A stretch of DNA of 64,000 nucleotides from Thauera sp. (GTDB lineage: Bacteria; Pseudomonadota; Gammaproteobacteria; Burkholderiales; Rhodocyclaceae). Positions 23,964-42,580 of the stretch are shown piece by piece; position 1 is the stretch's first letter; every line of letters starts with the position of its first letter. The stretch lies in the NCBI GenBank assembly GCA_017302295.1, contig JAFLDS010000004.1, positions 157,830 through 221,829 on the forward strand, given 5' to 3'. A model generated the notes under the pieces. That model saw nothing but the letters and a program-made list of their open reading frames with translations, had not been told where the DNA came from and did not search any database. Made by a program: the position numbers and the translations under genes.

Positions 23964-26063
23964 TTACTTGCGGCTGCTGATGATCGCTTCGGCGACACTC
24001 TTGGGAGCTTCAGCGTAGTGCTTGAACTCCATCGAATAGGTCGCACGACCTTGGGTCAGTGAGCGCAGCTGCGTCGCGTAGCCGAACATTTCGGCCAGCG
24101 GCACCTCGGCCTTGACCTCCTTCATCCCGCCCGGGATGTCGTCCATGCCCTGGACAATGCCGCGACGACCCGACAGGTCACCCATGACGTTACCCATGTA
24201 GTCTTCCGGCGTTTCCACCACGACGGCCATCATGGGCTCGAGCAACACGGGGCTGGCCTTGCGCATGGCATCCTTGAAAGCCATCGAGCCGGCCATCTTG
24301 AACGCGTTTTCGTTCGAGTCCACGTCGTGGTAGGAACCGAAGTGCAAGGTGACCTTGACATCGACCACCGGAAAGCCGGCGAGGATACCGTTGTTGAGCG
24401 TCTCCTGGATGCCCTTGTCGACCGCCGGAATGTACTCACGCGGAACGACGCCACCCTTGACCGCGTCGACGAACTCGTAGCCCTTGCCCTGCTCGGCAGG
24501 CTCGAGGTTGATCACCACGTGGCCGTACTGACCACGACCACCCGACTGCTTGACGAACTTCCCTTCGACGTCGTTCGCTGCCTTGCGGATGGTTTCGCGG
24601 TAAGCCACTTGCGGCGCGCCGACGTTCGCCTCGACGTTGAACTCGCGCTTCATGCGGTCGACGATGATCTCCAGGTGCAGCTCGCCCATACCGGAAATGA
24701 TGGTCTGACCCGACTCTTCATCGGTACGCACGCGGAACGACGGATCCTCGGCCGCGAGACGCGACAGAGCCAGGCCCATCTTCTCCTGGTCGCTCTTGGT
24801 CTTCGGCTCGACCGCAACGTGAATGACGGGGTCCGGGAAAACCATGCGCTCGAGGATCACCGGAGCCGAAACGTCGCACAGCGTCTCGCCCGTGGTCACA
24901 TCCTTGAGACCAACGACAGCCGCGATATCGCCAGCAAGAACTTCCTTGATCTCTTCGCGATCGTTAGCGTGCATCTGCAGGATACGGCCGATGCGCTCCT
25001 TCTTGCCCTTCACCGAGTTCAACACGGTCGAACCCGACTCGAGAACGCCGGAATAGACGCGAATGAAAGTCAGCTGGCCGACGAACGGATCAGTCATCAG
25101 CTTGAAAGCGAGCGCCGAGAACTTCTCTTCGTCCTTGGCGTAGCGCACGACTTCCTTCTCGTCGTCATCCACACCGGCAACCGGCGGAATGTCGATCGGC
25201 GACGGCAGATACTGGATGACGGCGTCGAGCATGCGCTGCACGCCCTTGTTCTTGAACGCGGTACCGCAAAGCATCGGCTGGATCTCGCAAGCCAGCGTGC
25301 GCGCACGAAGCCCGGCGATGACCTCTTCTTCGCTGAGTTCGCCGTCTTCGAGGTACTTGTTCATCAGATCTTCAGTCGCTTCGGCAGCGGCCTCAACCAT
25401 GTTCCCGCGCCACTCTTCCGCGGTCGCTACCAGCTCCGCAGGAATGTCCTGGTACTCGAACTTCATGCCCTGGGAGGCTTCGTCCCAGATGATCGCCTTC
25501 ATCTTCAGCAGATCGACGACGCCTTTGAACGAATCTTCGGCACCGATGGGAATCACCACCGGAACCGGATTCGCCTTCAGGCGGGTCTTCATCTGGTCGA
25601 CGACCTTGAAGAAATTCGCGCCGGAACGGTCCATCTTGTTCACAAAGGCGAGGCGCGGCACCTTGTACTTGGTCGCCTGGCGCCACACGGTTTCAGACTG
25701 CGGCTGAACGCCACCCACGGCGCAATAGACCATGCACGCGCCGTCGAGGACGCGCATCGAGCGCTCGACTTCGATGGTGAAGTCAACGTGTCCCGGGGTG
25801 TCGATGATGTTGAAACGATGCTCCGGATAGGAATTGTCCATTCCCTTCCAGAAGCAGGTCACCGCAGCCGAGGTAATGGTGATGCCGCGCTCTTGCTCCT
25901 GCACCATCCAGTCGGTGGTCGCTGCACCATCATGCACCTCACCGAGCTTATGGCTCACGCCGGTGTAGAAGAGGATACGCTCGGTCGTAGTCGTCTTGCC
26001 GGCGTCGATGTGAGCGGAGATACCGATATTGCGGTAGCGCTCGATAGGTGTCTTGCGAGCCAC
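23964..26063 (-). CDS. fusA: elongation factor G
   Basis: A 699-residue translocase GTPase. G1 is AHIDAGKTT near residue 17, the G3 region is DTPGHVDF, and G4 is NKMDRSGAN. The start is GTG, which fits the family N-terminus [19 protein letters not shown]. It lies between rpsG and tufA, with a terminator-like hairpin 67 bases upstream. Confidence 0.99.
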   Translation of the reverse strand: MARKTPIERYRNIGISAHIDAGKTTTTERILFYTGVSHKLGEVHDGAATTDWMVQEQERGITITSAAVTCFWKGMDNSYPEHRFNIIDTPGHVDFTIEVERSMRVLDGACMVYCAVGGVQPQSETVWRQATKYKVPRLAFVNKMDRSGANFFKVVDQMKTRLKANPVPVVIPIGAEDSFKGVVDLLKMKAIIWDEASQGMKFEYQDIPAELVATAEEWRGNMVEAAAEATEDLMNKYLEDGELSEEEVIAGLRARTLACEIQPMLCGTAFKNKGVQRMLDAVIQYLPSPIDIPPVAGVDDDEKEVVRYAKDEEKFSALAFKLMTDPFVGQLTFIRVYSGVLESGSTVLNSVKGKKERIGRILQMHANDREEIKEVLAGDIAAVVGLKDVTTGETLCDVSAPVILERMVFPDPVIHVAVEPKTKSDQEKMGLALSRLAAEDPSFRVRTDEESGQTIISGMGELHLEIIVDRMKREFNVEANVGAPQVAYRETIRKAANDVEGKFVKQSGGRGQYGHVVINLEPAEQGKGYEFVDAVKGGVVPREYIPAVDKGIQETLNNGILAGFPVVDVKVTLHFGSYHDVDSNENAFKMAGSMAFKDAMRKASPVLLEPMMAVVVETPEDYMGNVMGDLSGRRGIVQGMDDIPGGMKEVKAEVPLAEMFGYATQLRSLTQGRATYSMEFKHYAEAPKSVAEAIISSRK

Positions 26064-26120
26064 GTTTTACCTGCCTTGTGTTGTTCGCGCTTTTGACGCG
26101 ATGAACGGTTTCATGCGTTA

Positions 26121-26149
26121 GAAAACAATCGAGCCCTTCTCAGGGCCCG
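26121..26149 (-). terminator. attenuator-like hairpin between rpsG and fusA
   Basis: On the minus strand CGGGCCCT pairs with AGGGCTCG around a GAGA loop (26149-26130), followed by ATTGTTTTC. It has the shape of a Rho-independent terminator, 22 bases after the rpsG stop, inside the str operon. Confidence 0.55.
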
Positions 26150-26170
26150 AGGTACCGCTACCGAGGAAAA

Positions 26171-26653
<483 letters not shown>

Positions 26654-26671
26654 CTAAATTTGTGCCAACAA

Positions 26672-27049
26672 TCAGGCTTTCTTCGGACGCTTGGCGCCGT
26701 ACTTCGAGCGCGACTGCTTACGATCCTTGACGCCCTGCAGGTCAAGGGAGCCACGAACGATGTGGTAACGCACACCCGGCAAGTCCTTCACACGACCACC
26801 GCGGATCAGGACGACGGAGTGCTCCTGCAGGTTGTGGCCTTCACCACCGATGTACGAAATCACTTCGAAGCCGTTCGTCAGGCGAACCTTGGCAACCTTA
26901 CGGAGTGCGGAGTTCGGCTTCTTCGGCGTCGTCGTGTAGACGCGGGTGCACACACCACGCTTCTGCGGGCAGGATTCCAGCGCAGGAACCTTGCTCTTGG
27001 ACGCTTCCATCTGACGCGGCTTGCGGACAAGCTGATTGATTGTTGGCAT
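26672..27049 (-). CDS. rpsL: 30S ribosomal protein S12
   Basis: A 125-residue decoding-centre protein ([13 protein letters not shown]). Lys43 in TTTPKKPNS and Lys88 in GGRVKDLPG are the wild-type, streptomycin-sensitive residues. It starts the str operon. A strong terminator lies only 16 bases upstream of its ATG, so the transcript must read through it. Confidence 0.98.
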   Translation of the reverse strand: MPTINQLVRKPRQMEASKSKVPALESCPQKRGVCTRVYTTTPKKPNSALRKVAKVRLTNGFEVISYIGGEGHNLQEHSVVLIRGGRVKDLPGVRYHIVRGSLDLQGVKDRKQSRSKYGAKRPKKA

Positions 27050-27065
27050 AGCTTAAGAATTTCCC

Positions 27066-27100
27066 AAAAAACCGAGGCAGCCCACCACGGGCCGCCTCGG
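27066..27100 (-). terminator. Rho-independent terminator after rpoC
   Basis: On the minus strand CCGAGGC pairs with GCCTCGG, with an inner GCCC/GGGC helix, followed by six T (27071-27066). It ends the rpoBC transcript and also sits at the very door of rpsL. Confidence 0.85.
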
Positions 27101-27156
27101 GCGGATTATTCCGGCTGCGACCGACTACGATTGGTCGGTCTACAAAAAGAGGCCGG

Positions 27157-27182
27157 AGTTTAGTCTGAGGCAGACAGAAAAG

Positions 27183-27186
<4 letters not shown>
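27157..27186 (-). promoter_or_regulatory. candidate str operon promoter
   Basis: TTGACT (27186-27181, overlapping the rpoC stop), an 18-base spacer and TAAACT (27162-27157). A transcript from here would cross a small inverted repeat (27119-27140) and then the terminator at 27066-27100 before reaching rpsL. Confidence 0.4.
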
Positions 27187-31397
<4,211 letters not shown>

Positions 31398-31473
31398 GTA
31401 TCACTCCATCCGAGCCGCCGCGTCGTACGCGGCGACCCCGGGATTCAATCGCAGGCGGGTTAAGGGAAGCAGG

Positions 31474-35607
<4,134 letters not shown>

Positions 35608-35729
35608 GGATGCTCCGGCTAGAGGTCGAACATCAAAAAGACAGAACACAGCGCCCGAGGGCGGTTACGCTCTGGTCTGGCTTCGCGGAAAAACCGACTG
35701 CTGATCAACAAAAACTACAAAGCACGAAA

Positions 35730-35757
35730 GGGCCGGCACTCCTGAGAGTGCCGGCCC
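35730..35757 (-). terminator. rplL-rpoB intercistronic hairpin (attenuator)
   Basis: A perfect 12-base stem GGGCCGGCACTC/GAGTGCCGGCCC with a four-base loop. The minus strand then has TTTCGTGCTTTG and a later T5, so termination should be partial. E. coli has an attenuator in the same gap, which sets the ratio of ribosomal protein to polymerase. Confidence 0.75.
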
Positions 35758-35774
35758 CGCTGGAAAGCCGGGAA

Positions 35775-36149
35775 TTACTTGACCTCGACCTTGGCGCCAG
35801 CGTCTTCGAGCTGCTTCTTCAGCGCGTCGGCGTCGGCCTTCGAGATGCCTTCCTTCACCGCCTTCGGCGCGCCGTCGACGACGTCCTTCGCTTCCTTCAG
35901 GCCCAGGCCGGTGGCGGCGCGGACGACCTTGATGACCTCGACCTTCTTCTCACCGGCGGCGGTCAGGATCACGTCGAATTCGGTCTTCTCTTCAACCGCA
36001 GCGGCGGCGGCGCCGGCACCCGGGGCAGCCACGGCCATCGCGGCAGCGGAAACACCGAACTTCTCTTCGAACGCCTTGACCAGGTCGTTCAGTTCCATCA
36101 CGGTCATGCCACCAACGGCTTCCAGGATGTCTTCTTTGCTGATTGCCAT
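35775..36149 (-). CDS. rplL: 50S ribosomal protein L7/L12
   Basis: A 124-residue stalk protein. The N-terminal dimerisation helix ([20 protein letters not shown]) is joined by an Ala/Gly-rich hinge to the C-terminal factor-binding domain ([19 protein letters not shown]). It follows rplJ by 54 bases. Confidence 0.98.
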   Translation of the reverse strand: MAISKEDILEAVGGMTVMELNDLVKAFEEKFGVSAAAMAVAAPGAGAAAAAVEEKTEFDVILTAAGEKKVEVIKVVRAATGLGLKEAKDVVDGAPKAVKEGISKADADALKKQLEDAGAKVEVK

Positions 36150-36203
36150 TTCAAATTACTCCAGAATCGATACTTGTAAGAAAACGGTAGTCGCGTCCCG
36201 CAC

Positions 36204-36701
36204 TCAGGCGGCTGCTTCTTCGCGCTGCTTGGCGAGCGCAGCCATGGCGCGAGCGAAGCCGGAAACCGGCGCCTGCATGACGCCCAGCAGGGTCGAAAGC
36301 AGTTCATCGCGGCTCGGGATCGACGCCAGCGCCTGCACGCCAGCCTTGTCGAGCGTCTTGCCCGCAAAGGAACCGGCTTTCAGCGACAGCTTGTCGTTGC
36401 CCTTGGCGAAGTCGTTCAGCACCTTGGCAGCGGCGACCGGATCGGTCGAGATGCCATAGATCAACGGCCCGGTCAGCTGATCGGCCAGTCCTTCGAACGG
36501 GGTACCGGCGATCGCACGACGCACCAGGGTGTTCTTCAGCACACGCAGATAAACGCCAGATTCGCGGGCCTTGGCGCGCAGCGCGGTGAGATCGCCCACC
36601 GCAATGCCGCGATACTCGGCCACCGCGATCGTCTGGGCGTTGGCCACTTGTGCCGACACCTCAGCCACTACGGCTTTCTTGTCATCGAGATTGAGACCCA
36701 C
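36204..36701 (-). CDS. rplJ: 50S ribosomal protein L10
   Basis: A 165-residue stalk base protein ([36 protein letters not shown]). Its C-terminal helix anchors L7/L12 dimers. It is preceded by a 260-base leader with the conserved L10-binding elements, so autoregulation is expected. Confidence 0.98.
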   Translation of the reverse strand: MGLNLDDKKAVVAEVSAQVANAQTIAVAEYRGIAVGDLTALRAKARESGVYLRVLKNTLVRRAIAGTPFEGLADQLTGPLIYGISTDPVAAAKVLNDFAKGNDKLSLKAGSFAGKTLDKAGVQALASIPSRDELLSTLLGVMQAPVSGFARAMAALAKQREEAAA

Positions 36702-36799
36702 AGGTCCTTCCTCCTTTCAAGTCAACACACGAACCGCAACGAGCGGTTCGCACCCACGGCGACCTGGATCAGGAGCACGGCTGCCGTAGCAGCCAAAAA

Positions 36800-36890
36800 T
36801 CCTGTTCTGGGCTCACCGTCTGCGCAGGCCATCCAAGGACACTTAAGCGATCGCCTAAACGATCCCACCTGCGGTCTTTGACGATCCGTC
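36800..36890 (-). ncRNA. L10 leader (autoregulatory mRNA element)
   Basis: Two blocks that I recognise from the E. coli rplJ leader are present on the minus strand: GTCAAAGACCGCAGGTGGG (36883-36865) and CTGCGCAGACGGTGAGCCC (36827-36809, followed by AGAAC). In the family they form the kink-turn bound by the L10-(L12)4 complex, which represses rplJL translation. The remaining gap to rplJ holds a GAACCGC/GCGGTTC hairpin (36730-36750) and the AAGGAGG ribosome binding site. Confidence 0.8.
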
Positions 36891-36961
36891 CGGCATGCTG
36901 TACGCCGGAACGGCCCAAAGTTCCTGCTTGCCGGTCGCCTGGGCGACCAGCCTGTTCTTCA

Positions 36962-37660
36962 TTACGCAGCGTTGACGCTGGACGGCTCGACACGGACACC
37001 GGCGCCCATCGTGCTCGACACGGCGATGCGGCGCAGATACACACCCTTGGCCGCAGCCGGCTTGGCTTTCACCAGTGCATCGACGAAGGCCGACAGGTTC
37101 TGCTGCAGCGCATCGACGCCGAACGAGGCGCGGCCGATGGTGGCGTGCACCAGACCAGCCTTGTCGGTGCGGTACTGCACCTGGCCCGCCTTGGCGTTCT
37201 TGACGGCGGTCGCAACGTCCATCGTCACCGTGCCAACCTTCGGGTTCGGCATCAGGCCGCGCGGACCAAGGATCTGGCCGAGCTGACCGACGACGCGCAT
37301 GGCGTCGGGCGTCGCGATGCAGACGTCGAAGTTGAGGTTGCCGGCCTTGACCTGCTCGGCCAAGTCGTCGAAGCCGACGACCTCGGCACCCGCGGCACGC
37401 GCGGCTTCGGCCTTGTCGCCCTGGGCAAAAACGGCAACGCGCACGGACTTGCCGGTACCGGCGGGCAGCACGACCGAACCACGCACGACCTGGTCAGACT
37501 TGCGGGCGTCGACGCCGAGATTCACGGCGATGTCGATGGACTCGTCGAACTTGGCGGTCGCGCACTCCTTGACCAGCGCCAGCGCGTCAGCGACCGGGTA
37601 AGCCTGGTTACGATCGACCTTGGCGCGCAGCGCCTGAACTCGCTTCGAAAGTTTCGCCAT
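36962..37660 (-). CDS. rplA: 50S ribosomal protein L1
   Basis: A 232-residue stalk L1 ([40 protein letters not shown]). It lies two bases after rplK. In E. coli L1 represses the rplKA transcript by binding near the rplK start; the target was not modelled here. Confidence 0.98.
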   Translation of the reverse strand: MAKLSKRVQALRAKVDRNQAYPVADALALVKECATAKFDESIDIAVNLGVDARKSDQVVRGSVVLPAGTGKSVRVAVFAQGDKAEAARAAGAEVVGFDDLAEQVKAGNLNFDVCIATPDAMRVVGQLGQILGPRGLMPNPKVGTVTMDVATAVKNAKAGQVQYRTDKAGLVHATIGRASFGVDALQQNLSAFVDALVKAKPAAAKGVYLRRIAVSSTMGAGVRVEPSSVNAA

Positions 37661-37662
37661 GA

Positions 37663-38094
37663 TTACAGGCCCTCCACAGTAATACCCATGCTGCGCGCGG
37701 AACCGGCGATCGTGCGAACGGCGGCCTCCATGTCGGCGGCAGTCAGGTCAGGCATCTTGGTCTTGGCGATTTCCTCGACCTGGGCACGGGTCACCGAACC
37801 GACCTTGTCGGTATGCGGCTTCGGCGAACCCTTCTGGATGCCGGCGGCCTTCTTGATCAGGATCGTAGCCGGCGGCGTCTTCATGATGAACGTGAAGGAC
37901 TTGTCCGCGTAGGCGGTGATCACCACCGGAATCGGCAGACCCGGCTCGAGGCCCTGGGTCTTGGCGTTGAACGCCTTGCAGAATTCCATGATGTTCAGAC
38001 CGCGCTGACCCAGCGCCGGGCCGATCGGGGGGCTGGGGTTGGCCTTGCCGGCCGGCACCTGCAGCTTGACGTAACCAGTGATTTTCTTTGCCAT
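37663..38094 (-). CDS. rplK: 50S ribosomal protein L11
   Basis: A 143-residue L11 of the GTPase centre ([38 protein letters not shown]). It is required for RelA activation by uncharged tRNA. It lies between nusG and rplA. Confidence 0.98.
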   Translation of the reverse strand: MAKKITGYVKLQVPAGKANPSPPIGPALGQRGLNIMEFCKAFNAKTQGLEPGLPIPVVITAYADKSFTFIMKTPPATILIKKAAGIQKGSPKPHTDKVGSVTRAQVEEIAKTKMPDLTAADMEAAVRTIAGSARSMGITVEGL

Positions 38095-38182
38095 GTCGGC
38101 TTGCTCCTGTGTTGAGTGCTAGCGCACCGGCTGCCCGGCGCTCCTCGCTAAACCCGTACTCGCGCTCGACGTGGACGGGTTG

Positions 38183-38204
38183 CGGCAGGCCTTGCGGCCT
38201 GCCG
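38183..38204 (-). other. strong hairpin between nusG and rplK
   Basis: A perfect nine-base stem CGGCAGGCC/GGCCTGCCG with a four-base loop, nine bases after the nusG stop. No U-run follows on the minus strand, so it is more likely an mRNA-stabilising or Rho/RNase-related element than an intrinsic terminator. Confidence 0.5.
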
Positions 38205-38213
38205 ACTTGATGC

Positions 38214-38747
38214 TCAGGTCTTTTCGACCTGGGCGAAATCCAGCTCCACTGGCGTGGCGCGGCCAAAGATGGTGACCGACACGCGCAGCTTGCTCTTCTC
38301 GTAGTTGGCGTCCTCGACCGCGCCATGGAAGTCGGTGAACGGACCCTCCTTGACGCGCACAACCTCGCCGATCTCGAACAGCACCTTGGGACGAGGCTTT
38401 TCAACCCCCTCCTGCATCTGCTGCATGATCTTCTCGACTTCCTTCTCGGAAATCGGCGCCGGTTTGTTCGCGGTACCGCCGACGAAACCGGTGACCTTGG
38501 GCGTGGACTTCACCAAGTGCCAGGACTCGTCGTTCATTTCCATCTCGACGAGCACGTAGCCGGGGAAAAACTTGCGCTCGGTGATGCTCTTCTGCCCGCC
38601 CTTCATCTCGACGACTTCTTCGACCGGAACCAGGATCTGGCCAAAGGAGTCCTGCATGCCCGAACGGTTGATGCGATCAACCAGGGCGCGCTGCACCGAC
38701 TTCTCGAAGCCGGAATAGGCATGCACTACGTACCAGCGCTTCGTCAT
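38214..38747 (-). CDS. nusG: transcription termination/antitermination factor NusG
   Basis: A 177-residue NusG. The NGN domain ([29 protein letters not shown]) binds polymerase. The C-terminal KOW domain ([20 protein letters not shown]) binds Rho or S10. It lies one base after secE and leads the rplKAJL genes. Confidence 0.98.
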   Translation of the reverse strand: MTKRWYVVHAYSGFEKSVQRALVDRINRSGMQDSFGQILVPVEEVVEMKGGQKSITERKFFPGYVLVEMEMNDESWHLVKSTPKVTGFVGGTANKPAPISEKEVEKIMQQMQEGVEKPRPKVLFEIGEVVRVKEGPFTDFHGAVEDANYEKSKLRVSVTIFGRATPVELDFAQVEKT

Positions 38748-38748
38748 A

Positions 38749-39096
38749 TCACTTCCAACCCAGAACGAGGTCGTAGAGGACCCACTCGAGACTCTTGTCC
38801 GTCAACCACAAGAAGATCGCCATGATCACAACGAAGGCGAACACCAGACCTGTGGTCTGCACGGTTTCCTTGCGACTGGGCCACACGACCTTCTTGGTTT
38901 CGGTGATCGCATCGCGCGCAAAATCGGCAAAGCGGCGACCCGGCTCTGAATACCACGCGACCGCAGCACCCGCGGCAACCCCGGCGAGAACGGACAGCAC
39001 ACGCAGCACGAGCGCCTGCTCGGACAGCAGGTAGAAGCCGACCACGCCGGCCGCAACCAGTGCCAGAGCCAGCGCGAACTTCAACTTATCGGCCAT
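38749..39096 (-). CDS. secE: preprotein translocase subunit SecE
   Basis: A 115-residue SecE with three hydrophobic segments and the conserved amphipathic region [20 protein letters not shown] before the last segment. The ATG at 39096 starts MADKLKF; an upstream in-frame extension runs toward the tRNA-Trp gene and was rejected. It partners the SecY at 12034. Confidence 0.96.
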   Translation of the reverse strand: MADKLKFALALALVAAGVVGFYLLSEQALVLRVLSVLAGVAAGAAVAWYSEPGRRFADFARDAITETKKVVWPSRKETVQTTGLVFAFVVIMAIFLWLTDKSLEWVLYDLVLGWK

Positions 39097-39120
39097 CTGA
39101 GAGAGAAACCCGGAAAAAAG

Positions 39121-39196
39121 TGGCAGGGGCAGAGGGAATCGAACCCCCAACCTTCGGTTTTGGAGACCGACGCTCTGCCAATTGAGCTATGCCCCT
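39121..39196 (-). tRNA. tRNA-Trp (CCA)
   Basis: A 76-base cloverleaf with acceptor stem AGGGGCA/TGCCCCT, anticodon CCA in CTCCAAA, a GTTCGATTC T-loop, discriminator G and encoded CCA. It lies between tufB and secE and is likely co-transcribed with them. Confidence 0.97.
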
Positions 39197-39258
39197 GCAG
39201 CAGAGACTACCAAGCGCACCCTTGCGGATGCGCTCGAGGATCGATCAATCGAGAACGA

Positions 39259-40449
<1,191 letters not shown>

Positions 40450-40485
40450 ATCGCTATCCTTAAGATCAGAACCAGAAAAACCAGT

Positions 40486-40513
40486 GCGGCAGCCAAATCA
40501 ATTTGGCCGCCGC
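40486..40513 (-). terminator. hairpin between tRNA-Thr and tufB
   Basis: GCGGC-x-GCCAAAT pairs with ATTTGGC-x-GCCGC around a two-base loop. Five bases later the minus strand has TTTTT. It may act as a partial terminator or a processing site that separates tRNA from tufB mRNA. Confidence 0.5.
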
Positions 40514-40536
40514 GCCAGGCCAGGCAGAAAATGAGT

Positions 40537-40610
<74 letters not shown>

Positions 40611-40639
40611 GCCGAAAACAGCACAACCGCAGCACATCC

Positions 40640-40713
40640 TGGAGCGGGTGAAGGGAATCGAACCCTCGTCATAAGCTTGGAAGGCTTCTGCTCTACCATT
40701 GAGCTACACCCGC
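40640..40713 (-). tRNA. tRNA-Gly (TCC)
   Basis: A 74-base cloverleaf with acceptor stem GCGGGTG/CACCCGC, anticodon TCC in CTTCCAA, discriminator T and encoded CCA. Confidence 0.97.
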
Positions 40714-40783
40714 ACTTACCACGATAAAACTCGCAGCCGATTCAACTCAACCGCCACACCGAGGCATGGAACGGCAAAAACTT

Positions 40784-40868
40784 TGGTGGAGGGAGAAGGA
40801 TTCGAACCTTCGAAGGCAGAGCCGTCAGATTTACAGTCTGATCCCGTTGACCGCTTGGGTATCCCTCC
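40784..40868 (-). tRNA. tRNA-Tyr (GTA)
   Basis: An 85-base class II tRNA with a long variable arm, acceptor stem GGAGGGA/TCCCTCC, anticodon GTA in CTGTAAA, discriminator A and encoded CCA. It is the first gene of the tRNA-tufB operon. Confidence 0.97.
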
Positions 40869-40884
40869 ACGCGGCAAGCCCCGC

Positions 40885-40913
40885 ACTATAGGAGTGACTC
40901 GTCGAGCTGTCAA
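40885..40913 (-). promoter_or_regulatory. promoter of the tRNA-Tyr-Gly-Thr-tufB operon
   Basis: Consensus TTGACA (40913-40908), exactly 17 bases, then TATAGT (40890-40885). The discriminator reads GCGGGGC, the GC-rich type associated with stringent (ppGpp/DksA) control of tRNA promoters. Transcription would begin about 10 bases before the tRNA-Tyr 5' end. Confidence 0.88.
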
Positions 40914-40988
40914 ACACTTTTTGCGGATAGGCGGAAAAACCTGCCCCCCGGGGGATAATCGGACCCGTCACCTAAAGGAGAATGCCTC

Positions 40989-42395
40989 ATGGAAGCCACC
41001 GCCGTGTTCGAGCGCACGCCGCTGCCGCCAGCCTTTGTCGATGCGATGTCCGAACGTTTCTGCCAGCGCTTCAGCGTGGCCGAGGCTGTGCGCACGCACC
41101 ACGGCCATGACGAGTCGCACTTTCCCGACGCCCTGCCGGACGCTGTGGTGTTCGCCCGCAGCACCGAAGAAGTCGTGTTCATCGTGAACACGTGCCGGGA
41201 ACATCGGGTCCCGATCATCCCGTTCGGCGTAGGTAGTTCCCTCGAGGGCCACATTCTCGCCGTACGGGGCGGCATCAGCGTGGACCTGAGCGAGATGAAC
41301 AAGATCATCGCCCTCCATACCGAGGATATGGACGCCGTCGTGCAACCGGGCGTGACACGCAAGCAGCTCAACGCCGCACTGCATGGCAGCGGCCTTTTCT
41401 TTCCGATCGACCCCGGCGCCGACGCCAGTCTCGGCGGCATGGCCGCCACGCGCGCGTCGGGCACCAACGCAGTGCGCTACGGCACGATGCGCGAGAACGT
41501 GCTCGCGATCACCGCAGTGCTGGCCGACGGCCGGGTGATCCGAACCGGAGGCCGCGCGCGCAAGTCCTCGTCGGGCTACGACCTGACGCGGCTGCTCGTC
41601 GGCTCCGAAGGCACGCTGGGAATCATCACCGAACTCACCGTGCGCCTGCATCCGCTTCCAGAGGCGATCTCGGGGGCAGTATGCGCCTTTCCCGACATCG
41701 TCGACGCGGTGAATACGGTAATCCAGACCATACAGCTCGGCGTTCCGGTGGCGCGCATCGAACTGCTCGACGCGCTGACCGTGAAGGCGATCAACCGCTA
41801 CAGCAAGACCGCCCTGCGCGAGTCGCCGATGCTGTTCTTCGAGTTCCACGGCTCGCCCTCAAGCGTCGAGGAGCAGGCGCGGATGGTGCAGGACATCGCG
41901 CACGACAACGCAGGGCTCGATTTCGAATGGGCGAGCCGCCCCGAAGAGCGAAGCCGGTTGTGGGCTGCCCGCCATGATGTGCTTTTCGCCAGCCTCAACC
42001 TGCGCCCGGGCAGCCGCGGCATCTCCACCGACGTCTGCGTACCGATCTCGCGCCTGGCCGAGTGCGTCGCAGCGACGCGAGCCGACATCGACGCCAGCGG
42101 CCTGATCGCTCCCATCGTGGGCCACGTTGGCGACGGCAACTTCCACTGCGTGATCCTGGTCGATCCGAACGACCCGGCAGAAATCGCCCATGCGGAAGAT
42201 CTGAACCGGCGCATCGTCGAGCGGGCCCTCTCGATGGGCGGCACCTGCAGCGGGGAGCACGGGATCGGCATCGGCAAGCAGGACTTCCTGCTCGCCGAAC
42301 ATGGGCGCGAGGCGGTCGATGTCATGCGCGTCATCAAGCAGGCGCTGGATCCGGACAACCTGCTGAACCCGGGCAAGGTGCTGCCCCCCGCGTGA
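40989..42395 (+). CDS. FAD-linked oxidase, D-lactate dehydrogenase-like
   Basis: A 468-residue flavoprotein of the GlcD / D-lactate dehydrogenase (cytochrome) family, which oxidises a 2-hydroxy acid and passes electrons to a quinone or cytochrome. The FAD-binding segment IIPFGVGSSLEGHI is near residue 76-90 and the GGMAATRASGTNAVRYG segment near 148. The catalytic histidine region GHVGDGNFH and the C-terminal GEHGIGIGK are intact. AAAGGAG precedes the ATG. No GlcE/GlcF subunits are adjacent, which favours a single-subunit D-lactate dehydrogenase over glycolate oxidase. Confidence 0.85.
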   Translation: MEATAVFERTPLPPAFVDAMSERFCQRFSVAEAVRTHHGHDESHFPDALPDAVVFARSTEEVVFIVNTCREHRVPIIPFGVGSSLEGHILAVRGGISVDLSEMNKIIALHTEDMDAVVQPGVTRKQLNAALHGSGLFFPIDPGADASLGGMAATRASGTNAVRYGTMRENVLAITAVLADGRVIRTGGRARKSSSGYDLTRLLVGSEGTLGIITELTVRLHPLPEAISGAVCAFPDIVDAVNTVIQTIQLGVPVARIELLDALTVKAINRYSKTALRESPMLFFEFHGSPSSVEEQARMVQDIAHDNAGLDFEWASRPEERSRLWAARHDVLFASLNLRPGSRGISTDVCVPISRLAECVAATRADIDASGLIAPIVGHVGDGNFHCVILVDPNDPAEIAHAEDLNRRIVERALSMGGTCSGEHGIGIGKQDFLLAEHGREAVDVMRVIKQALDPDNLLNPGKVLPPA

Positions 42396-42454
42396 TCGCT
42401 TGCGCCGGCCGGGACACGCTGCGCAAACCTTCTGCTCATCAGGGTATCCAATGA

Positions 42455-42483
42455 TTGAGCGCGCTTGGCCGCAGGGCTAGGCT
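42455..42483 (+). promoter_or_regulatory. candidate promoter of the indolepyruvate oxidoreductase gene
   Basis: TTGAGC (42455-42460), 17 bases, TAGGCT (42478-42483), about 98 bases ahead of the start codon. Both hexamers are only moderate matches. Confidence 0.3.
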
Positions 42484-42580
42484 GCGCTCGATGGATCGCT
42501 GCCGCACGCGCCCCTCCGGGCGTCGAACGACAGCAGGGTGCGCAGCACGCCAGAGTCACGCTTTGGAAGGAGACGTCCCC

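Noticed and set aside
27119-27140. GACCGAC/GTCGGTC hairpin as a second rpoC terminator
   Set aside because: No T-run follows on the minus strand, and the strong terminator at 27066-27100 accounts for termination.
36702-36961. A possible short gene between rplA and rplJ
   Set aside because: The gap matches the conserved L10 mRNA leader, and small frames there have no coding features.
39097-39150. An N-terminal extension of SecE beginning MGVRFPLPL
   Set aside because: The extension runs into the tRNA-Trp 3' end and lacks family resemblance; the ATG at 39096 gives a normal SecE.
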